A stretch of DNA of 18,292 bases from NCBI GenBank assembly GCA_016296635.1, contig JAEDIZ010000037.1, positions 1 through 18,292 on the forward strand, in the 5' to 3' direction. Position 1 is the stretch's first letter. Every line of letters begins with the position of its first letter. The position numbers and the translations under genes were made by a program. Below, in pieces: positions 14,113 through 18,292 of this stretch. Under the pieces are notes generated by a model that was not told where the DNA came from, made no database searches, and saw only the letters and a list, made by a program, of their open reading frames with translations. Origin of the DNA: Oscillospiraceae bacterium (GTDB lineage: Bacteria; Bacillota; Clostridia; Oscillospirales; Oscillospiraceae).

Positions 14113-14829
14113 ATGCAGAAACTGGAACAGATTTACGAAGGCAAAGCAAAGAAGGTTTTTACAACAGATGATCCTGAGCTTCTGATCGTGGATTATAAGG
14201 ATGACGCAACCGCATTCAACGGACTGAAGAAGGGTACCATCGTCGGAAAGGGCATTATCAACAATCAGATGACGAACCGCCTGATGGCCAAAATGGAAAA
14301 GGCCGGGATTCCGACGCATTTCGTGAAAGAATTGAGCGAGCGTGAAACGCTGGTAAAAAAAGTTTCCATCGTTCCGCTGGAAGTCATTATCCGTAACATT
14401 TCTGCCGGTTCTTTTGCAAAGCGCTACGGCGTGGAAGAAGGTATTATATTTGACAATCCCACCATTGAGTTCTCCTATAAAAACGACGAGCTCGGCGATC
14501 CGCTGCTGAACGCATATCATGCGCTCGCTTTGAAGCTGGCGACGCAGGAAGAAATTGATCTGATTAAAAAGTATTCCTTCGCGGTGAACGATGTACTGAA
14601 AGCATTTTGGCTGGAGTGCGGTGTGACGCTGGTCGATTTCAAGCTGGAATTCGGCAGACTGTCTGACGGAACCATCGTTCTTGCTGATGAGATCAGCCCC
14701 GATACCTGCCGTCTGTGGGATTCCAAGACCCATGAGAAGCTGGACAAAGACCGTTTCCGCCGGGACTTGGGCGGTGTGGAAGATGCTTATGCAGAGATCA
14801 TGAAGCGTCTGGTTGAACACGACCTTTAA
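14113..14829 (+). CDS. purC: SAICAR synthetase (phosphoribosylaminoimidazole-succinocarboxamide synthase)
   Basis: ATP-dependent joining of CAIR with aspartate. The 238-residue length is typical. Recognised parts are YEGKAKKVF (8-16, nucleotide loop), VIIRNISAGS (91-100), DFKLEFG (175-181) and DEISPDTCR (192-200, substrate and metal contacts). The start is the ATG at 14113 with CAGGAGG upstream. It follows purE in the same unit and is followed by an 80-base gap that holds a hairpin but no clear terminator, so purF is probably co-transcribed. Confidence 0.97.
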   Translation: MQKLEQIYEGKAKKVFTTDDPELLIVDYKDDATAFNGLKKGTIVGKGIINNQMTNRLMAKMEKAGIPTHFVKELSERETLVKKVSIVPLEVIIRNISAGSFAKRYGVEEGIIFDNPTIEFSYKNDELGDPLLNAYHALALKLATQEEIDLIKKYSFAVNDVLKAFWLECGVTLVDFKLEFGRLSDGTIVLADEISPDTCRLWDSKTHEKLDKDRFRRDLGGVEDAYAEIMKRLVEHDL

Positions 14830-14855
14830 TCGGCATCCAGCTTTTTGATATTTCA

Positions 14856-14887
14856 GTTCCGACCGGGACTTGCATCCGGGTCGGAAC
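14856..14887 (+). other. Hairpin between purC and purF
   Basis: GTTCCGACC and GGTCGGAAC form a perfect nine-base-pair stem around a 14-base loop. No T run follows; the purF ribosome site (AGGAGGA) comes ten bases later. It could act in mRNA processing, partial termination or control of purF translation. Its role is unknown. Confidence 0.5.
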
Positions 14888-14909
14888 GGGTTCTTCAGGA
14901 GGAACATCC

Positions 14910-16334
14910 ATGGGTGGTTTTTTCGGTGTCACATCCCGCAGAAACTGTATTTTAGATGTGTTTTTCGGAACAGACTATCATTCCCATCTGGGAACCCGGC
15001 GCGGCGGCATGGCGGCCTATGACCGGGAACTGGGTCTGCAGCGCGAAATTCACAATATTCAGAATTCGCCCTTTCGCACAAAGTTTGAGCATGTTGCCAC
15101 GGAAATGAGCGGCAGCGCCGCCATCGGCTGTATCAGCGATACGGATCCGCAGCCGCTGCTGATCCGTTCCAATCTCGGTACATACGCCATCTGCACCATC
15201 GGCATCATCAACAACGCGGATCAGCTGATCCGGCAGTATCTTGCTTTTTCCGGCGGACATTTTGATGCCATGACGGGCGGCGGTGTGAATGCCAATGAGC
15301 TGATCGCTGCCATGATCGATCAGAAAAGCAGCTTCGCCGAGGGCATCCGCTTTGCACAGAGCGTCATCGAGGGAACTGCCTCTATCATGATTCTGAAGGA
15401 TGACGGACACCTGATCGTGGCAAGAGACCGCGTTGGCCGGCTTCCCATTATCATCGGCAGAGACGAGGACGGCTGGTGTGCCTGCTTTGAATCCTTTGCC
15501 CTCATGAAGCTCGGCTATGAAACCGTGCGCGAGCTTGGCGCGGGCGAGATCGTTGAGCTGGCACCGGAGGGGGAAACCGTTCTGCAGAAGCCCGGCAGCG
15601 AGATGAAAATCTGCGCGTTTCTGTGGTCGTACTACGGCTATCCTACCTCCTCGTATGAGGGAAAGAATGTGGAAGTCATGCGCTGCCGCAACGGCGAGAT
15701 CATGGCGGAAAACGACCGAAAAAACGGTCTCGCGCAGGATATTGACTATGTCGGCGGTGTGCCGGATTCCGGCACGCCCCATGCCATCGGCTATGCCAAC
15801 AAGAGCAGCATTCCCTTTGCAAGACCCTTTATCAAATATACTCCGACATGGCCGCGCAGCTTTATGCCTGCCACGCAGCGCGAACGCAATCTGGTTGCAA
15901 AGATGAAGCAGATCCCGGTCAAGGAGCTGATCGAGGGGAAAAAGCTGCTGTTTGTTGATGATTCCATCGTGCGCGGTACGCAGCTGCGCGAAACGGTCGA
16001 GTTCCTGTATGAAAACGGGGCGAAGGAAGTGCATATGCGCTCTGCCTGCCCGCCAATTTTCTACGGCTGCAAATATCTGAATTTCTCTCGTTCAACTTCT
16101 GACATGGAGCTTCTGACCCGAAGCATCATCCGGGAACTGGAAGGCGAAGAAGGCGACAATCACTTTGAAGAATACAGCGACGGAAATACCGAACGCGGGC
16201 AGAATCTGCGCAGAGCCATCTGTGAAAAGCTGCATCTTTCAAGTTTGGAATACCAGTCTTTGGACTGCATTGTGGAAGCGATCGGCCTTGATCCGTGCAA
16301 AATCTGCACCTACTGCTGGAACGGAAAGGAGTAA
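14910..16334 (+). CDS. purF: PurF-like amidophosphoribosyltransferase lacking the glutaminase nucleophile
   Basis: Expected role: PRPP to 5-phosphoribosylamine, the first step of purine synthesis. The 474-residue protein has an Ntn-hydrolase-type N-terminal half and a type I PRT half with an intact PRPP loop LLFVDDSIVRGT (about 346-357). Canonical PurF matures to an N-terminal Cys (CGVFGI). Here the start reads MGGFFGV, with Gly at the Cys position. Other glutamine-site residues also appear replaced: the Arg of GHxRY (now in IGCISDTD, 72-79), the Asn of HNGNL (now TIGIINN, 96-102) and the Asp of SDSE (now NANE, 127-130). Cysteines matching the B. subtilis Fe-S ligands are present: Cys235, Cys387 and the tail PCKICTYC (463-469). 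The start is fixed by AGGAGGA at 14897; no upstream start or Cys exists. It may use free ammonia or a partner glutaminase. The substrate assignment rests on the PRT half and the operon. Confidence 0.85.
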   Translation: MGGFFGVTSRRNCILDVFFGTDYHSHLGTRRGGMAAYDRELGLQREIHNIQNSPFRTKFEHVATEMSGSAAIGCISDTDPQPLLIRSNLGTYAICTIGIINNADQLIRQYLAFSGGHFDAMTGGGVNANELIAAMIDQKSSFAEGIRFAQSVIEGTASIMILKDDGHLIVARDRVGRLPIIIGRDEDGWCACFESFALMKLGYETVRELGAGEIVELAPEGETVLQKPGSEMKICAFLWSYYGYPTSSYEGKNVEVMRCRNGEIMAENDRKNGLAQDIDYVGGVPDSGTPHAIGYANKSSIPFARPFIKYTPTWPRSFMPATQRERNLVAKMKQIPVKELIEGKKLLFVDDSIVRGTQLRETVEFLYENGAKEVHMRSACPPIFYGCKYLNFSRSTSDMELLTRSIIRELEGEEGDNHFEEYSDGNTERGQNLRRAICEKLHLSSLEYQSLDCIVEAIGLDPCKICTYCWNGKE

Positions 16335-16339
16335 TCCCC

Positions 16340-17386
16340 ATGGCACATGAAAAATCTTTTTCCGCTGCGTATGCCGCTGCGGGCGTTGACATTACCGCCG
16401 GATACGAAGGCGTCAGGCTGATGAAAGCGCATGTGGCGCGCACCATAATTCCCGGTGTTGTTTCCGACATCGGCGGCTTCGGCGGATTGTTCATGCCGAA
16501 TTTGCAGGGCATGGAAGAGCCGATTCTGGTTTCCGGCACGGACGGCGTCGGCACCAAGCAGCGCATTGCGCAGCTTCTCGGCAGATACGACACCGTCGGC
16601 ATCGACTGCGTTGCCATGTGCGTCAACGATATTATCTGCTGCGGCGCAAAACCGATTTTCTTTCTCGATTATATTGCCATCGGAAAAAACGAGCCGGAAA
16701 AGGTCGCGGCGCTGGTGTCCGGCGTGGCCGAGGGCTGCGTGCAGGCCGGCTGCGGCCTCATTGGCGGCGAAACCGCCGAGCATCCCGGCACCATGGAGTC
16801 AGATGACTTTGATCTGGCGGGCTTTTCGGTCGGCATTGTCGAAAAGAAAAAAATCCTCGATCATGGGAGTCAGCAGCCCGGAGATGTACTGCTGGCGCTG
16901 CCGTCCTCCGGCATTCATTCCAACGGCTTCTCTCTGGTGCGCAAGGTATTCGATGTGGAAAATGCCGATCTCGGCGCACCCGTGGAAACCCTCGGCGGCA
17001 AAAGCCTCGGAGATGTGCTGCTGACACCGACGAAAATCTATGTCAGACCGGTGCTTGCGCTGATGGAAAAGGTGCAGGTGAAGGGGATCTCGCACATTAC
17101 CGGCGGCGGATTCTTTGAAAATATTCCCAGAAGTCTCAAAAAAGGTCTTTCCGCAAAGATCAGAAAGGCAGATGTCAGAATCCCGCCGGTTTTCGATCTG
17201 ATCCAAAAGATCGGTGAAATCAGCGAACGCGATATGTTCAATACCTTCAACATGGGCGTCGGCATGAGTATTGTTGTATCCAGACAGGATGCAGAAGCCG
17301 CTTTGCAGATTCTGCGCGAAAACGGCGAGGACGCCTATATCCTCGGTGAGCTGATTGAAAGTGAGGAGGGCGTGATTCTGTGGTAA
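16340..17386 (+). CDS. purM: Phosphoribosylformylglycinamidine cyclo-ligase (AIR synthetase)
   Basis: ATP-dependent ring closure of FGAM to AIR. From the ATG at 16340 (AAAGGAG at 16325-16331) it has 348 residues, normal for the family. An in-frame start at 16295 lies inside purF and lacks a ribosome site. Motifs include SGTDGVGTK (65-73), DCVAMCVNDIICCGAKP with the glycine-rich dimer core, FFLDYIA, and GGETAEHPG (142-150), where GGETAEMPG is usual. The C-terminal part has SSGIHSNG and ITGGGFFENIPR. It overlaps purN by seven bases. Confidence 0.97.
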   Translation: MAHEKSFSAAYAAAGVDITAGYEGVRLMKAHVARTIIPGVVSDIGGFGGLFMPNLQGMEEPILVSGTDGVGTKQRIAQLLGRYDTVGIDCVAMCVNDIICCGAKPIFFLDYIAIGKNEPEKVAALVSGVAEGCVQAGCGLIGGETAEHPGTMESDDFDLAGFSVGIVEKKKILDHGSQQPGDVLLALPSSGIHSNGFSLVRKVFDVENADLGAPVETLGGKSLGDVLLTPTKIYVRPVLALMEKVQVKGISHITGGGFFENIPRSLKKGLSAKIRKADVRIPPVFDLIQKIGEISERDMFNTFNMGVGMSIVVSRQDAEAALQILRENGEDAYILGELIESEEGVILW

Positions 17387-17991
17387 ACAAACCCGTTCGT
17401 ATTGCGGTTCTGGTTTCCGGCGGCGGAACGAATCTGCAGGCGCTGATCGATGCAAATCTTCAGAACGGAAAGATCGCGCTCGTTGTATCCTCAAAGTCCG
17501 GGGTTTACGCGCTGGAACGCGCTGCAAAGGCAGGCATTGCCTCTGCGGTCATCGAACGAAGAAACAGTACGCGGGAAGCTTTTGAAGAGAAGCTGGAAGC
17601 ACTCCTTGCGCAGTATGAGATTGAACTTATCATCCTTGCCGGATTCCTGACCATCCTCAGCCCAGACTTTACCGCCCGTCATCCAAGGCAGATCATCAAT
17701 GTCCATCCGTCTTTGATTCCGGCTTTCTGCGGCGAAGGTTTTTACGGTCTGCGTGTGCATGAGGCAGCGCTTGCCCGGGGCGTGAAGCTGACCGGGGCAA
17801 CCGTACATTTTGTAAACGAAATCCCGGACGGCGGCGAGATCATTCTGCAGAAAGCCGTCGAAATTCTGCCGGGCGATACGCCCGAAATTCTGCAGCGCAG
17901 AGTCATGGAGCAGGCCGAATGGCTGCTTCTGCCGCAGGCCGCAGAGCGGGTCTGCGCAGAAATCATTCGATGCAGGGACAACTCCGATTGA
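17380..17991 (+). CDS. purN: Phosphoribosylglycinamide formyltransferase (10-formyl-THF dependent)
   Basis: Formylates GAR with 10-formyl-tetrahydrofolate. The 203-residue protein starts with GTG at 17380, nine bases after GAGGAGGG, and overlaps the purM stop. The phosphate loop VSGGGTNLQ lies at residues 12-20. The catalytic triad is visible as Asn107 and His109 in INVHPSLIPAF and Asp150 in VNEIPDGGEII. Because it consumes 10-formyl-THF, it fits control of the operon by ZTP, which builds up when that cofactor is short. purD follows after 17 bases; purH, often next to purN, is absent here. Confidence 0.97.
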   Translation: MVNKPVRIAVLVSGGGTNLQALIDANLQNGKIALVVSSKSGVYALERAAKAGIASAVIERRNSTREAFEEKLEALLAQYEIELIILAGFLTILSPDFTARHPRQIINVHPSLIPAFCGEGFYGLRVHEAALARGVKLTGATVHFVNEIPDGGEIILQKAVEILPGDTPEILQRRVMEQAEWLLLPQAAERVCAEIIRCRDNSD

Positions 17992-18008
17992 TTTTGAGAG
18001 GTGCTTAT

Positions 18009-18292
18009 ATGAAAGTCATGGTGATCGGCAGCGGCGGCCGCGAACACGCCGTCATCCGCAGTCTGAAAAAGAATCCTGAGATCGAAACCATCTATGCGCT
18101 TCCCGGCAACGGCGGCATTGCAGAGGACGCTGTCTGCGTCCCCATAAAAGCCACCGATCTGAACGGCGCCGTTCAGTTTGCAAAGGAAAAAGCGATTGGT
18201 TATGCCGTTGTTACGCCGGATGATCCGCTGGTGCTCGGCATGGTCGATGCGCTGAATGAAGCGGGAATCGCCTGCTTCGGCCCGAAAAAGAA
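18009..18292 (+). CDS. purD: Phosphoribosylamine-glycine ligase (3' end cut)
   Basis: Joins phosphoribosylamine, the PurF product, to glycine. Only the first 94 residues are in the window. They show the N-terminal ATP-grasp preATP domain: MVIGSGGREHA at residues 4-14, PGNGGIAEDA, and VVTPDDPLVLGMVDAL, matching the usual VVGPEAPL-type segment, then GIACFGPKK. The start ATG at 18009 has GAGAGGTG upstream. The frame runs off the window end at 18292. Confidence 0.95.
   Translation, partial: MKVMVIGSGGREHAVIRSLKKNPEIETIYALPGNGGIAEDAVCVPIKATDLNGAVQFAKEKAIGYAVVTPDDPLVLGMVDALNEAGIACFGPKK

Noticed and set aside
16295..16339. Longer upstream start for purM inside purF
   Set aside because: No ribosome site; the ATG at 16340 has AAAGGAG at the right distance and gives the usual length.
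1..18292. Mobile elements, CRISPR arrays, tRNA or rRNA genes, or a novel defence system
   Set aside because: No transposase, integrase, direct-repeat array or RNA gene signature was seen; every sizeable plus-strand gene is accounted for.

Overview
This window reads as a chromosomal stretch of a low-to-mid-GC Bacillota, most likely a Clostridia/Oscillospiraceae-type anaerobe. The reasons are the Clostridia-like pyrK-pyrD(1B) pair, the separate pyrB and pyrI genes, strong AGGAGG ribosome sites before nearly every gene, and Gram-positive RNA-level control by a PyrR attenuator and two riboswitches. The taxonomic call is an inference from gene style, not from a marker gene. All genes lie on the plus strand. 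I see no mobile element, CRISPR array, tRNA or rRNA.

Layout. (1) Positions 1-4916 hold the distal part of a de novo pyrimidine operon: pyrK (5' end cut), pyrD, pyrF, a HAD-family phosphatase of unknown substrate, pyrE, pyrB and pyrI. The genes overlap or sit very close together. (2) Positions 5103-9697 hold an independent unit with a near-consensus promoter, a lysine riboswitch with its terminator, a polar amino acid ABC transporter (lipoprotein, permease, ATPase) and a translationally coupled M20 metallo-hydrolase, closed by a strong terminator. The riboswitch points to lysine as the substrate. (3) Positions 9864-13215 hold carB alone, behind a promoter and a PyrR-type attenuator; carA is not adjacent. 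(4) Positions 13324-18292 hold a purine operon, purE-purC-purF-purM-purN-purD (3' end cut), behind a promoter and a ZTP (pfl) riboswitch that overlaps an intrinsic terminator.

How it works together. carB supplies carbamoyl phosphate, PyrBI makes carbamoyl aspartate, PyrDK oxidises dihydroorotate, and PyrE and PyrF make UMP. The purine genes cover the first step (PurF), steps 2-3 (PurD, PurN), AIR formation (PurM), carboxylation (PurE) and SAICAR synthesis (PurC). purL, purK, purB, purH, carA and pyrC are not in the window.

Most notable points: the PurF-like protein has lost the N-terminal catalytic cysteine and apparently all the other glutamine-site residues, yet keeps its PRPP loop and likely Fe-S cysteines. 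Three different RNA regulators (lysine, PyrR/UMP, ZTP) fall within about 8.3 kb. A 28-bp element is shared upstream of the carB and purE promoters (24 of 28 identical). An M20 hydrolase is coupled to the lysine transporter. Only the PurF variant and the shared element strike me as possibly under-described; the rest is recognisable biology in an informative arrangement.
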